From: Lucifuga dentata
Lineage: Eukaryota; Chordata; Actinopteri; Ophidiiformes; Bythitidae
Assembly: GCA_014773175.1 (NCBI GenBank)
Contig: VXCM01000904.1
Span: 62,001-126,000, forward strand
DNA: 64,000 nt
Reading direction: 5' to 3'
Made by a program: the position numbers and the translations under genes
Notes under the pieces: generated by a model
Databases searched by the model: none
The model's input: the letters and a program-made list of their open reading frames with translations, nothing else
Told to the model about the DNA's origin: nothing
In this document: in pieces, positions 12,783 through 24,731 of the stretch
Position numbering within the stretch: position 1 is the first letter of the stretch
How the letters are laid out: every line of letters starts with the position of its first letter

Positions 12783-12872
12783 GTAAGTACCCATCACACT
12801 GTTGCAAATTAGTACATGCAGTTGAAATCCTTCCTCTAATTTTTAAACTAACTAAAGATTGTCTTCTTACAG
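12783..12872 (+). other. atp5mk: Short intron in the atp5mk 3' UTR
   Basis: A GTAAGT donor begins 5 nt after the stop codon and a polypyrimidine tract plus ACAG acceptor ends at 12872. This gives a 90-nt intron and a final exon beginning with GTGACC. Because the junction is only about 4 nt beyond the stop, it should not trigger nonsense-mediated decay. Confidence 0.6.
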
Positions 12873-12965
12873 GTGACCAATTTGACCACCATTTCTTACA
12901 CTTGGGAGTGGAAAGGAAGCTGGATGTTCTTATAAAATGTGATTGTTTGGTATAATTAAATTAAC

Positions 12966-12990
12966 AATAAAGACTTATGCCCAAACATAA
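12966..12990 (+). terminator. atp5mk: atp5mk polyadenylation signal
   Basis: AATAAA at 12966-12971 lies about 95 nt into the last exon and fits a cleavage site near 12985-12995. On the opposite strand an ATTAAA (plus-strand 13000-13005) could serve convergent taf5, so the two 3' ends probably lie within tens of bases of each other. Confidence 0.6.
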
Positions 12991-13361
12991 AAAAACATTT
13001 TTAATTTACATTGTACATCAGTATAAAAGGCTATGATACAGAACTGTCAGACATGTCGAGCAAAGCTGTGCTCATGGCAGTGATTTTAGAAAAGTGGTCC
13101 TATGTCAAAAGTGGCACTTATGAGGCAAGGGAATCTGCAGTAGGTTAATCTGATTTGGGGTTTCATTCTTCTAAGGGCCATGGCATAAGGGCCAAAAATT
13201 GACTCTTATTTAATTTTAAATCACAGCTAGACGCTCACCAGAGGTGAGTTGATGACAATGTCATCTTTGTCATTGTTTTTTTGTTCTTTCCCCACTTCTC
13301 CCCATAAATCTTAAAGCAACTTGTGGCTCTAGGACCAAAAAAATAGATACACTTAAAGTTC

Positions 13362-13415
13362 CTGAACAATATTTTCAAATAATTCAGTCTGAACAATATT
13401 TTCAAATAATTCAGT
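13362..13415. repeat. Perfect 27-bp tandem duplication in taf5 3' UTR
   Basis: Two adjacent identical 27-bp units (13362-13388 and 13389-13415) begin CTGAACAATATTTTC and end just before the taf5 stop codon on the minus strand. There is no N between them, so this is not obviously one of the assembly-gap duplications found elsewhere in the window, though it could be a small assembly error or a recent slip. Confidence 0.8.
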
Positions 13416-13421
13416 AATGTC

Positions 13422-16400
13422 TTATGGATTGTAGGCCCCAGCAGCCAGCAGCAGGTTCCTCCGGGTGAAATGAAGGTGTATGACAGGTGTGGATTTAGTC
13501 GTGTAGGTGCCTAGCAGAAGCTCCTGTGAATTTTCTGGTAGATGGATGTGTCCTGTAGCTGCTGTGAAGTCATCAGTCTCTAAATCATCAAATGCTTTCA
13601 TCACATCCCACAAACGAACCGTATTGTCCATGGAGCCTAGAATACACAAGATGCCTTGAATGTTGTAGAATGGTTGACTAGATTGGAATATGGTCACTGT
13701 AGCTACAATCACAAATCCTTCACCTAATCTGAATGTGAATTGAAATATATTAGACTAAAAATGGTCTCGTACAGCTTTATCTGTATGATCACATATATAT
13801 TCATAGGTTATATTCAGTAATTATTAGAAATGCGCTCAGGATTTGACTGTAATAGAAATATTGTGAAACACCCACCAGAGGCAAGGATCTCGCCATCCCT
13901 GCTGAACCTAAGGGAATAGATTGTATCTGTGTGGCCTTTGAGCTCTCCAATCATGAGTCCATGGCCGATGTCCCACAGAAGAACTCTGCCATCAGTAGCT
14001 CCTGATGCCAAGAACTTCCCGTTGGGTGAGAAACACAGCGCATGGATTGGACCCTGTGAGACACAGTTAAAAGACTGGCTCAGTTGTGTCTTTCTGGAAC
14101 CAAGTTTTGCCTGATGTGCTCACAGTACAAATCTGATTAGAAGCACCTTTACCTCTGTAGATGTAGAAAAAATGTTGAAAATTTCACTCGTAGAATCCAT
14201 CAAAAATTAACAAGTGACCCCAAGAAAGCAAATACGGGTTAGCAAAACACTTCAGTTAAACTGGCCCAGTTTTGCATTGTTGTAATACTTGGTTTGTCAT
14301 ATTAGTATAAGATGTTGGTGTAGTGTAGTAGGAACATGTGACGGTTCAGATTTAGTCACTTGACATTTTACAGTGTGCTGCTTACATAGTAAAGGGGAAA
14401 ATATAGAGGGACCAGGTTGTATAGTATCAGTTGAATAATGTTAATCACAAGAACATTTTCCTTATTGCAGTGTCTACTCCTGAAATTTTATAAAACTAAT
14501 TTCNAATGTTAATCACAAGAACATTTTCCTTATTGCAGTGTCTACTCCTGAAATTTTATAAAACTAATTTCACATTTTGACAAGTAATGTTGATCCCAAC
14601 TTATGCTGTGTAAATTAAATGATATTCTCTAAAATTATGAATATATCATTTTGTTTGAATGTTGAGTTTATAAGTTATACATATAATTTAGACCAGAAAA
14701 TCAGATATGATATGCAGTGGTTTAATAATGATACAACCCCACTCACAGTGTATGCTAATTGTTGCACAGATCAAATGGAAACAGAACCATTCTGGTGACT
14801 TGACTGACCTTGTGACCAGTGAAAATGCGGACGCAGTTCCCATTCAAGACATCCCAGAGTCGTATTGTCCGATCAGATGACCCTGTGGCCACATAATTAG
14901 AGTTGGGGTGGAAGCGGGTGCAAGTGATGTCAGCTAGGTGACCGGAAAACATTCGTAGAGGCTGGTAGTGATCAGTTGCCCACAGACTGTTGGGGAAAAA
15001 ACCAACACAAAAAACACAATCCACTGAAATGAACCTGTGAAAAGAGCTGTAGTGTGTTTGCAATATGTTCTCCATGATACAGAGGAGCACTGAAGAATGC
15101 ATATATAGACAAATTTGAAGAGTGTGGTGTCATATCAATGAAACAAGCTCTTTCTTACCGAGCCACTCGGTCATGTCCCCCAGAGATAAAATAGTAACCA
15201 TGAGGGGAAAACTGTGTATCCCACACTGGGTAGTTGTGACCTTTGTACCCCACCAGACAAGTAAATGTGTGGAGACTCCACAATCGGACTGTGCCATCTT
15301 CAGAACTTGATAACAGGTAGTTTCTGAAATGTAAAAAGAGCTAGTCACCAATTAAATACTTAAGAAAAATAATAGATGTGTTCAGGAGGACAATGAGAAT
15401 ACATGCTGGACCATAGACAAGAAATTCCATTTACATCTACGCTTGTTCAATATTTCCTTTTACTTGCTGTAAGGATTAATATTACTATTACTTACATAAA
15501 TAATTTACTGTCTTTGCCTTTTAATTAATAAAGTTTATATACATGTTTATAATGTGTCAATGTTACGTGGTCGCAATGTCTGTTAAAATAAAAAAGGAAA
15601 TGTATACAAAAAAAAAAAACTACAGAAAAAAAGTGCTAAGGTTGGATTTAAGCCATAAAAATAAATAATGATTTATTCAAATTCTACAGAAAAGCAGCCA
15701 TTTATGTAATATCCATAACCAAGCAGCAGAGCTGTTCTACCTGTCTGGGCTGAAGCTGATTCCATAAACTGGACCACTGTGTCCATACAGGATCTTAGAT
15801 TCACTGGCCGTCTTCTCATCCATGATCCTCTCCAGCACATCGTCTGATTCTTTGTCAATCAAACTCAAGTCTTGCATAAGTGACGCAGGTAAACATGGTA
15901 AAGGGAGGCAAAAACAAAACATTTGGTAATGCTTCTCATAATAACAATGACAAATAATAAAGACAGACAGTATGTGACACACTCCTGCATAACATCATCA
16001 GCTGTGGAAGTCCTTGTCGTTGATGAGCGGTCGCCATCATATACTGTACCTGCTGCAGTCTTAACCTTGCGGAGCTTTTTGGGAGTGACACTCCACACCC
16101 GCACTGTGGAATCAGCAAAGCCACCGGCAATCAGACTGGAGTCATCTGTGAAGTCCACTGCAGTCAGACCCTGCAGGGCAAAGACAAATGCAACTTTGTG
16201 CTCAAAGGTCCAGTCTCTGCTAGCTGCTTCCATTAGCCTTCAGCTTAAAGTTGTGAATATGTTAACCATCTATTAAATTGTGGTTATTTTGCTTTACCTG
16301 GTATGCATTAAGGAACGAATAAAAGCAGATGGAAGGGAGAGTTTCTGGTCCCAGGCGGATTCTCTTGGTGGCCTCCTTCATGTACATGATCTTGTCCAGC

Positions 16401-19285
16401 TTGTCTGAGTCCTTGAGTTCTGGCAGAGGTATCCTGAACAAGAGGAACGATGCATGACAACACCCATCACTGGCCCAGGAGTTTGAAAACAGGTTGAGGA
16501 TTTTCCAGTAAGCTAGGTAATGACTCAAACATATGTCTTGTAGGCATCTCCACACTCAGAGGCAGCGTTGGATTGCGAAATAAAAACTTTTAATTCATTT
16601 ACAGATGTATGACATTAACACTGCATTGGTGCATGCTGTGAAAATCTGAATTACAACTGTTAAATTCTCCCGCAACAAACTTGTGCTTCCAAGGCCTACT
16701 TGTACAATATCAATGTCAATCAAATGGACACAAGTAGTCATGGCAAATCAAACTGGAGTTTAGAAGAGAAATATACTTAAGGCAATGGCTACTTTTCGCT
16801 AAATCATGCTTAACAGTAGTGTTGAATCTAGGCCGAAATGTTACTGCATGAAAGGTCACTACCTGGTCTGAGAAGGTGCATTGGGATCCTGTTTCTTGTT
16901 CTTGGGCCCCATGTTGTCCTTCTTGGGTTTCTTCTTCTTGGGTTTACCCTCTTCATTTTCTGCCTCCTCATCCTCATCATCGAGAGGAAGCTCAATCTCT
17001 GGTTCTTTCAGCAGGCCATAATACACCTATAGTTTGAATAACAATGAAACCATTTTACTAAACTCTGGATTATGCATTGTTTATGGCTAACAGATGAATA
17101 TGTAGTGGTGCATGTGTCAGCAGATACACAAAAACCAACCTTAGCCTTGTTGGCCTCTCGCTTGGCCTCGCCAGCCAAGCTGCCAGACATGGCATCAATC
17201 TGGCTCTTACTGCGTGGCATGCCATCGAAGATGTCTATGTACAGATGCTCCTGGATAATATTCCAGATCTGGTTGTTCTGACGCTCCTGCAGGTGTCTCT
17301 TCAACAGCTGGTAAGAGTCACGGGAGATGCGAAGGACAAACTTACTGGTGCGGAAGTCCAGCAGGGTCTCGTTGCCCCTCATGTGCTCCTTCTTGGTCAG
17401 ACTAGACAAAACACGTAGGTCATCCGCATAATAGCACTCCTGATCCCCACTGAACCTGAGAAAGCAATTGGGCAATTGAGGTGTGCAGAATTTAATATTG
17501 CCACATCCATCATCAAATAAACGTGTTTTATTTCTAGCTGGACATAAAATAGGCACAGACATGCATGTATGTCAAGAAAACCCACTTTTCAAAGAATGCC
17601 TTGGCCACATTTTCATGGTTGTTGTAGACCAGTTCCAGGTACATATGGACAAACAGCGGGTAGAAGACCTGGGACAGTTCTGCTCTGTGACAGTCCAAAA
17701 CTGTTTCTATGAACTTCTTCAGGCCACTGTAGTACACCTCATACAGAGCTGGGTCACCCTGCTGGCTGTAAGCTGACAGCACCACATTGACGTCTGGTTG
17801 ATCCTCCCCACTTGTTGCTGAAAAAGTAAATAAAAACCATTAAGGATGCATTGCACACTACAGTATCAGCCATGATGATACGCAAAACAAGACAGTGTCC
17901 TGATATAAAATCATAACACATGGGACAGAGGCAAAGAGTCCTGCATCACCAAACAAATCCATTTTTCGTCACGACACCTTGGAGTGTATTATTGTGCTTT
18001 TATCATAGTTGTACTTCTACCAGAGTCACTTCAGCACACAGGAAAAACAAAGTTGTTTTCACATCATCACACATTTTTAAATTTTGTTCCTGGTCAGTTT
18101 AATGCTTGGTCAGGCGTGTTTCCAGATGACAGTTAGGAGGTGAAGACCATTGACCAGCCAGCCAATTAAAAACAGTTGTGTGTGGCCATGTTAAAAAAAA
18201 TGTGGTATTAGTTTTAGCAATAATTATATTATATATTATATAAGTATAATTTTTATAAGCTATAATGGTGAAATGTGTGTGAAGGAGGTTTTCTCTGTTT
18301 CTATAATTGCTGATCGCTACAATTTTAGCTTAATATCTGATTGATTATGTAAATACAAGATGGAAATTCAGCTCAGAAAATCTCCATTATCTCAGGATAT
18401 GTATGGCTGAAAACCACAAACTATTTTCCAGGTACATTTTCTTTAAACCTGAAATGAAAATAAAGGTAAAGTTTCCTATGCCTTCACAAGATGAAGACAT
18501 AGGAAACTACAAACCAATAACAGTGATACACGTGATGCATATGAGAGGCATGTATTGACATATTTTGTATTAGTATTTGACGTGTTGAAATGTGTGTGTT
18601 GATATGCATGAGGATGTGAGCAGGGTAGTGTGTGGGGGGAACCAAGCAACAAACAAAAACAGTAAATAATGAACACATTAGAAACTGCTACACTAACAAA
18701 TGTTTAGTCGAGAACAACGACTGCAGAGGCAAAGTTATCAGTGTAAAAGAGACTTCTGGTTGTTCCTATGGGTTTATATGTGACGTCTGCTTCACAGAAA
18801 AGGAAACATGAACTTTCTGTTTAGGAGTTTCAAAGATAAAATTAAAGTAAGAAGAACTGTATCGGACCTTTGGATGGCACCAGAGTTCCGGCGGAGGATG
18901 ACACGGATACCCGGCTGAGAAGAGAGCTCGCATCCCCGTTTTCAGTATCAACATTTCCCGCAGAACCAGTCAAGCTTGCTCCAAGAAGGTCAGAGCCCTT
19001 TATGTCCGCCGTGTCCTCCGGTAAGCCCGCTTCACGACGCAAAATCTCAACGGACTGCGTTAATTTGTTCTTTCTGAGGAACTGCAAGACGGCAAGTAAC
19101 GTCTGCTGTTCCTCCAACCCTCCTGTCACAGCTTTATTACTGCCACCCGAAGTAGTTGAGCCGGGGGACGTACAGAGTATTTTTCCATCGTTTGCACTGT
19201 TATTTCCACAGCCATCGTTAGTTGGTTCTAGTTTTATTTCCTTTTCTTCCTCCGTGTCTACCAGACCACCCTGAACGGCCGCCAT
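13422..19285 (-). CDS. taf5: TAF5, TATA-box-binding-protein associated factor 5 (TFIID subunit)
   Basis: WD40 scaffold subunit of general transcription factor TFIID. Eleven exons, 5' to 3': 18868-19285, 17586-17817, 17140-17455, 16863-17026, 16298-16433, 16050-16170, 15741-15870, 15159-15323, 14809-14986, 13876-14053, 13422-13636. These give 750 codons plus TAA (human about 800; the difference lies in the low-complexity N-terminus). Exon 1 encodes a LisH-like helix pair (QTLLAVLQFLRKNKL). Exons 2-3 encode the TAF5 NTD2 domain (VLSAYSQQGDPALYE, then YPLFVHMYLELVY). Exon 4 is an acidic and then lysine-rich linker. Exons 6-11 hold the WD40 propeller, with GH and WD repeats such as FADSTVRVWS and DRTIRLWDVLNGN. 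Exon 1's donor (GTCCGA) is non-consensus but gives the conserved phase into GEDQPDV. The start ATG matches MAA of other vertebrates. Confidence 0.96.
14437..14571. repeat. 67-bp direct duplication flanking a single N (assembly join)
   Basis: Positions 14437-14503 and 14505-14571 are identical and separated only by N at 14504. It lies in taf5 intron 9 and does not affect coding. This is most likely an unmerged overlap between two contigs. Confidence 0.9.
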
Positions 19286-19310
19286 TTTCTAAATGAATTG
19301 CGCATGCGCG
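19278..19310 (-). promoter_or_regulatory. taf5: taf5 start region: NRF1 site and TISU/YY1-like initiator
   Basis: The minus strand reads GAAAATGGCGGC across the start codon (19289-19278), matching the short-5'UTR translation initiator consensus SAASATGGCGGC at 11 of 12 positions; this also contains a YY1 motif. Just upstream, 19299-19310 is TGCGCATGCGCG, a full NRF1 consensus. Further upstream are an inverted CCAAT (19357-19361) and a CACGTG E-box (19380-19385). This suggests a TATA-less housekeeping promoter with a very short leader. Motifs are seen; function is inferred. Confidence 0.65.
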
Positions 19311-20017
19311 AGGTTTAACAAAAAGTAACGCTGAGGGTGCAATATGAGATCACCTGATTGGTCCATACTGCTGCTGTCTCACGTGATTTCAGTGTTGAGA
19401 CGTTGGAGTGAACACTATGGTTTGTAGCTATGTCTGTATCTATAATTCTGTTCAGGTTGAACAAATTAAAATTAAAGTTTCATCCAAACATTAAGAAATC
19501 GATATTACACCACTGGTTCTAAATGATATTTAGATTAATTTGAGTTTCAAAGCCATGAGACAACTAAGCGTTTGCCGACTGCTGGGCTGATAAATAATAT
19601 TCAGGCTTCTTATTTATGTGGCTTCATAAATACCTGGCCGAAGTCATTCATCCATTTTTCTGCGATCAGCAGGTAGAAATAGCACTGAAAGTTACAGACA
19701 AAATAATATACTTTGTCCATGAAATTCAGGCTGTACAATATCTGCCAATTAAAAACGTAAATGTCTTGCCATTTAAAATTGTGTCCAATAAAGTATATGA
19801 ATATGTGCAACATTAATGAATTTCACTTGTAAGGATGGAATAGGACTCATTTGCCCATAACTTAGAGTGTGTTTAATCTAAACTGAATTGCGTTTCAGTT
19901 ATAGTTAGATGTTTACCACTTTGTACCAGATGGTGGCACTTTAGTCACACACAGCTTCCCCAACCTGACAATCTCCTTAGACAATGTTATCTGAAATGAC
20001 ATAATCAATGAAACGAA

Positions 20018-20144
20018 TGCTGTACTTTCAGACACGTTTGCAAAAGGTAAAAATTTGTTTAGGGATTTTTTTTTTTGTCCNTGCTGTACTTTCAGACACG
20101 TTTGCAAAAGGTAAAAATTTGTTTAGGGATTTTTTTTTTTGTCC
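20018..20144. repeat. 63-bp direct duplication flanking a single N (assembly join)
   Basis: Positions 20018-20080 and 20082-20144 are identical, with N at 20081 between them. It ends in a T run. Likely a false duplication from an unmerged contig overlap. Confidence 0.9.
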
Positions 20145-20299
20145 TTTCTTCTTCCTCTTTTATGTCATTTGTATTCTATGCATCAGCCAAAGTCTTTTTG
20201 TTTTATAACTGCTATTTTTTAAACTGGCTTACTTTTAGTCCACCCGTTGCCTGTGGTATTGTTAGGATACCATTTTATCATATGTGATTTTATGTGTTT

Positions 20300-20399
20300 G
20301 TTGTTCTTTTAGTCGTCGCTGCTTTTAATTCTTGCAAGGCACCCTTGAGTGCCTTGAAAGGCAACTTTAAATAAAATGTGTTATTATTATTATTATTAT

Positions 20400-20430
<31 letters not shown>
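20300..20430 (+). mobile_element. Retroposon 3' tail (L2/SINE-type) ending in ATT/AGT repeats
   Basis: A segment with a CCTTGAAAGGC core and TTTAAATAAAATG is followed directly by an (ATT)n run and an (AGT)n run. This is the usual 3' end of L2-like LINEs and their SINEs in fish. The 5' boundary is not visible. Assignment is by remembered family resemblance. Confidence 0.45.
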
Positions 20431-20431
<1 letters not shown>

Positions 20432-22118
20432 TAATCTGTACAAGATCCAATTTAATGGGTATGCCAATGAATATAAAAGTGATGTCAGAAACAGGCTTTA
20501 ATCATGAGCATATATAGTTCAACATTATGATCAAATTAATCCTTTGATCAATCCAACATGTGTTTTTAAAAGTGAAAATTAATATTATGCGGTTTCACAG
20601 TATTTTATGACAGAGACCGTAACTAAAGGGAAGGTACTAGGGAAGGTAACTAAACAACAGTTCACTTTGCATATTGCTGATGCTGGATTTTTAATAGAGA
20701 AGAATGCATGTTACTTTACTCGGAGCACCAATCCCTGTCAAAGACACACATTTACAGCTGACTGTGCATCTTTATGGTCGGCATAGCATCTGTTTTATTT
20801 CAAGGAGACTGAAACAATGACACTGAACTGGATGTAGATTAAATTAGATGTAATAACAATTTATACCCAAAAATCTGTTTGTTTTGTTGGTTGTTGTTCT
20901 TTGTTTGTTTTTTTGTTTGTTTGTTTGTTTGTTTGTTTTAACAAAAGCTCTTCAGAATGAAAGACTGATATGTTCAGCAAACTTTTTTCCTCAGCAAGCT
21001 CATTTGCACTAGCAGCAACATAAGCTTTCTGCTGGTTCATTCACACTGCACATCATGAGAATTACAACTCAGCAGCAGGTTTTACATGCATAATGACTGG
21101 AGGGAGGCAGGGTATAGGAAAGGAGGGGTTCACAGGAGAAAAAAAAAAGGCAGGGCATTGTATAACATTGCAGTGGCTTTGCTCAGTGTGAAGCAAAAGA
21201 GGGGGTGGGGTTGGTGTATGGGTGTAGGAGACACATACATTAACATCAGCAGCTCAGGGCGTGGTCATCTGTGTAACATTGTTGTGAAGCTGCTAATGCA
21301 GAGATTTTTCCCCCTGTTAAATGAGCAGGGGAGATGCATGTCTCTCTTTTATGTGCACAGAAAAACAATGTCAGGGTATGTAACATACAGCATATACACT
21401 AGGATCAGCAATATTTTATTGTACATGGTAGACACATCTTTAGTTATTCTGTTTCTCCCTGACCCACATATGCAGGCACTCCATGCTCAGGTTTGGCATG
21501 GTGACATGTGGAGCATATTGATTAATGGTCCAGGGTGGTGAAGTATTTCCTTTCATGTGATAATTAACAAAACTCTTGCTGTGTGATGGTGAATTACTGC
21601 AGTGTACAACACCTGCATCTCCATTAAGAGAACTGTGACCTCTATTTTTACAGCTGAATACATTTCCCACTGACTTTCTTATTGTGCTGAAGTGGTTTTT
21701 AATTGGTCTTCTTTAACAGTCTTCCCTTGTTTAAACTGGCCTAACAGAGTGTCTTTTTGTTGGAATTGCATGAATTGCCTTAATGGTTTGTGAGCAGATC
21801 AGCGATGCTGACAGTGATTTGAAAAAACAAATTGAGAGATTATATGTGTCAATCAAGCTGGAACTTGAGGACTGATTTGTGCATTAAGCAGCGGTGGGAA
21901 GTATAAGTAGATTTAGTTATGTATTGTTTATACAAACTAACAAATCCTGTATTCAGTAACAAAGGATTATTTGTTACTTTTGCAGATGTCATAAAAGATG
22001 ATGCATTGCTTCTACTGTCTACATCAGTATATGCAGCAGACCACCTGGAATGCAAACAACATTAAATATACTCTTAAAGGGACCATTCTTCAGAATGAGT
22101 ACTTTTACTTTTGATAGT

Positions 22119-22511
22119 TAAAAGGGAGGCTCCATCAATTTTACACATCAAATTTAGTTTATTGGTCTTGTGAAGCACTGTTCAACATGTGAAAACAATT
22201 TGGCTTTTGTGGCTGTACAGGGTGCTGTGCAAAGTCAGGGAAAGTGACCTCTATGATATCACAACGGTTATTTCCCATTTGAGCTTTAGACAATTTGTGG
22301 TAGTGTGCTGAAGACTACAAGTTTAAATAGACCTTGAGAGTGAATTCTATGCACTCAACTTCAAGGAGTGTCTATAATTTTCAAACTTGTAGCCTTTAGT
22401 AGTAACTTTTTTGATGTCATAGAGGTCAGTTTCCCTGACTTTGCACATCTCTCTCTCTACATCCACAAGCCTCAACATTGTTGTTTTTACACTCAAAGGA
22501 GTCCCCTTTAT
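22119..22511. mobile_element. MITE-like element with internal inverted repeat
   Basis: Imperfect termini resembling TTAAAGGGGGACTCC lie at both ends. Inside, 22226-22261 and 22412-22447 are inverted copies matching at 34 of 36 positions, able to form a long hairpin with a 150-nt loop. A related element at 33308-33499 shares the termini and the motif AGGTCAGTTTCCCTGACT. No coding capacity. The family name is not assigned. Confidence 0.6.
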
Positions 22512-22801
22512 GCTAGCACTTAAAAAAACACAAAACAAAAACAAAACCTTTTCTTCTGCTCTAAACTATTAAAAGTGGATTTTAGGAGTTGTGGAAATTT
22601 GTGTTTTCACATTTATGTCTGTGTGATATATTATTTTTATGTGTAGTTGCTCACATGCTCTTCACAATAATAATGAAAAAGAGGAGTGAAATGAGGAGAA
22701 ACAGAAACACGTTTGGTCTCATCCTCCTTTCACACCTCAGTGATGACTTCGCTCAGTCTCTTGCTGTGTGTGCTATAGGAAGCTGGATGAAACTCCCACC
22801 A

Positions 22802-22802
<1 letters not shown>

Positions 22803-22849
<47 letters not shown>
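22803..22849. repeat. (CT)n(CA)n compound microsatellite
   Basis: About 12 CT units run directly into about 11 CA units. No gene overlaps it. Confidence 0.9.
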
Positions 22850-24174
22850 TATGTCTTTCAGCAGGGTGTGGCTCTACCCAGCAAGGACAGATATGAAGGC
22901 ACATCAGACCTCAAATCAAAAGAAAAATGTTTCATGTACACATAAAAGTTATATTACCACAGACCTACAACCTAATTTTAAAAAACTATTGTGGCGCAAG
23001 TGTATTACATTATAATGCAAAAAATAATAGATAAGGAGTGTAATGAATTCATATCATTCATTCATAACATTGTAAAATGTACATGCTCTACTTCATTGTC
23101 ATCACTTCACTTCATTGTCATCTGAAATGCTAATGTTTTCTATAGTTGTATATGGTACTATGGTACCGAAGAGTAGGGTGATTACACAATACATAACATG
23201 CATCACTGATTTAAATTAAAAGGCTATTGCAGTGGGTTTATGTGGTTAACGCATATAAACTGAGAGGTGGGATTGGACGATCGCTCAAGCTGTTCAGCCT
23301 ATGTGCCAGTAAAAACGTCCTCTGATGAGATTGGAGGGAAGGTTTATAGCAGTTGTACTAAGTGGCATCAGTGGCAAAACCCCAGAAAGAGCACTTTTAT
23401 TAGATGTGTTCATTCTGATGAAAATTTGAGGGCGATTGGATTGATCTTAGTTTAATATCAGTTCTACTTTAGTGTTCCTAATAAAAGTCCTGCCAAAAAG
23501 ATGAACGGGAAAGGGTATTATTAAAAAGAGATTCATTTTGCAGGAAGGTGTGTTGTTTGTGTGGGTTTGTGAGTACGGCACAAAGAGTGATGTATTCCTG
23601 GGAGTGCAGGTTGGGGTGTGGCAGTTTTCAATTTTCCTTCAGTGTTTNTTTTTTTTTTTTTTTTTTACGTTTTATTTCTAGGCATACGTGTGTAGAGGAG
23701 CTTTTTATGTGACTGTGAGAAATAGCTGATGGACTTAATATTTTACAACAATCATTTATTAGCTTAGTTTTCATGCAAATTGGCCATAAAATGTAGACCA
23801 AGACTTACAGCAGGAGATGACATGATTATAACATGGACTAGTGTTATTGTTTATCTTAACCTTGGATTTTCCTAATTCCTGCAATATCCTTATTTCATGG
23901 CCTTTAAAATTACATGATGTTTGTCCTTCCTCAGTTTCTTGTGACGATTTTATTGTTTGCTGTGCAGAAAGACTCAGTGGTGGGCATGTGAAGCAAAAAT
24001 CCCCATGTGATGCTTACCTGCAGTTTTAAAGGAAACATGAGAGCAGATGTTCAGTTTTTTCCTGTCAGAAAACACTGCCTGTCTGTCTTTGAAGCGTAAA
24101 CGGTCAGGGAATGCAGCAAAATCCCCCTCGGAGATGCAAAATTAAATAATTCTTGAGGTGTGACTCTCAGAAGA

Positions 24175-24600
24175 GGTGGAAAATGCCAAAGAGAGGGAAA
24201 GAAGGGAGGGATAAAGAAAGAACAAGGGAAAAGATGAAGGGAGAGAAAAAAGGATCGTGGAGGATGGCAGTGAAAAAGAATGGTAGGTGGGGTGAGAGTG
24301 GGTGGTTCAGGGAATAGGAGGTGGGGCAGTGTATTGGGATCAGGAGAGCAGTAACAAGACGTAAAGGATGCTATCTTAAGTGAGAGGATGGATGAGGCGG
24401 GAGGAAGATAGGGGAAAGAGCAAATGATACTGTGAGAAGTGTCATGAAAAGGTGAGATGCAAGCAGAAGTGAAGGTGTGAAATATACTGTAGATGTGAGT
24501 GACTGAAATGAAAGAGCAAATGAAGAGAGCTTCTTACAGTGATCAAGTGAGGGAATTGGAAGAGAAGAAAAAATGAAGAGAGCTTCAGAGAATTCCTCTT
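24175..24600. other. Purine-rich strand-asymmetric tract
   Basis: The plus strand is dominated by G and A over some 400 bp, with many GGGA, GAAA and GAGA words and few pyrimidines. It is not a simple tandem repeat. Such tracts can form triplex or G-rich structures, but nothing here shows a function. Confidence 0.5.
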
Positions 24601-24731
24601 TTCAGGAGCAAACCTCATTCAGAAGCCATTAGCAACAAAGAGGAATCACATCTTCATCCAGTTTAATCACTGGAATGAAGCACTGAAACAGCCACAGAGC
24701 TGCAGTGGTTCTGATGTAATAGCCTCTAGCT

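Larger units (their letters stand above)
19311..21080. other. taf5 upstream region, no gene seen
   Basis: AT-rich intergenic sequence. Besides the taf5 promoter motifs it holds a 63-bp duplication around N at 20081, a retroposon tail at 20300-20430 and a TTTG repeat near 20902-20938. No exon-like reading frame with splice sites was found. Confidence 0.6.
21081..24723. other. Intergenic region, no gene recognised
   Basis: Contains a MITE (22119-22511), a CT/CA microsatellite (22803-22849), an N in a T run (23648) and a purine-rich stretch (24175-24600). The longest open frame, 151 codons from 21086, has no recognisable domain and is near the chance expectation for this much sequence. Confidence 0.55.

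Noticed and set aside
15980..16049. Extension of taf5 exon 6 into the following intron, open for about 23 codons
   Set aside because: Using the GTACAG donor after 16050 gives the conserved length and phase into the DLSLIDKES exon. The downstream donor candidate would shift the frame.
21086..21541. 151-codon open frame with a true ATG in the taf5-ina interval
   Set aside because: No recognisable domain, low-complexity basic and hydrophobic stretches, no splice or promoter context, and several frames of this length are expected by chance on six frames of 64 kb.
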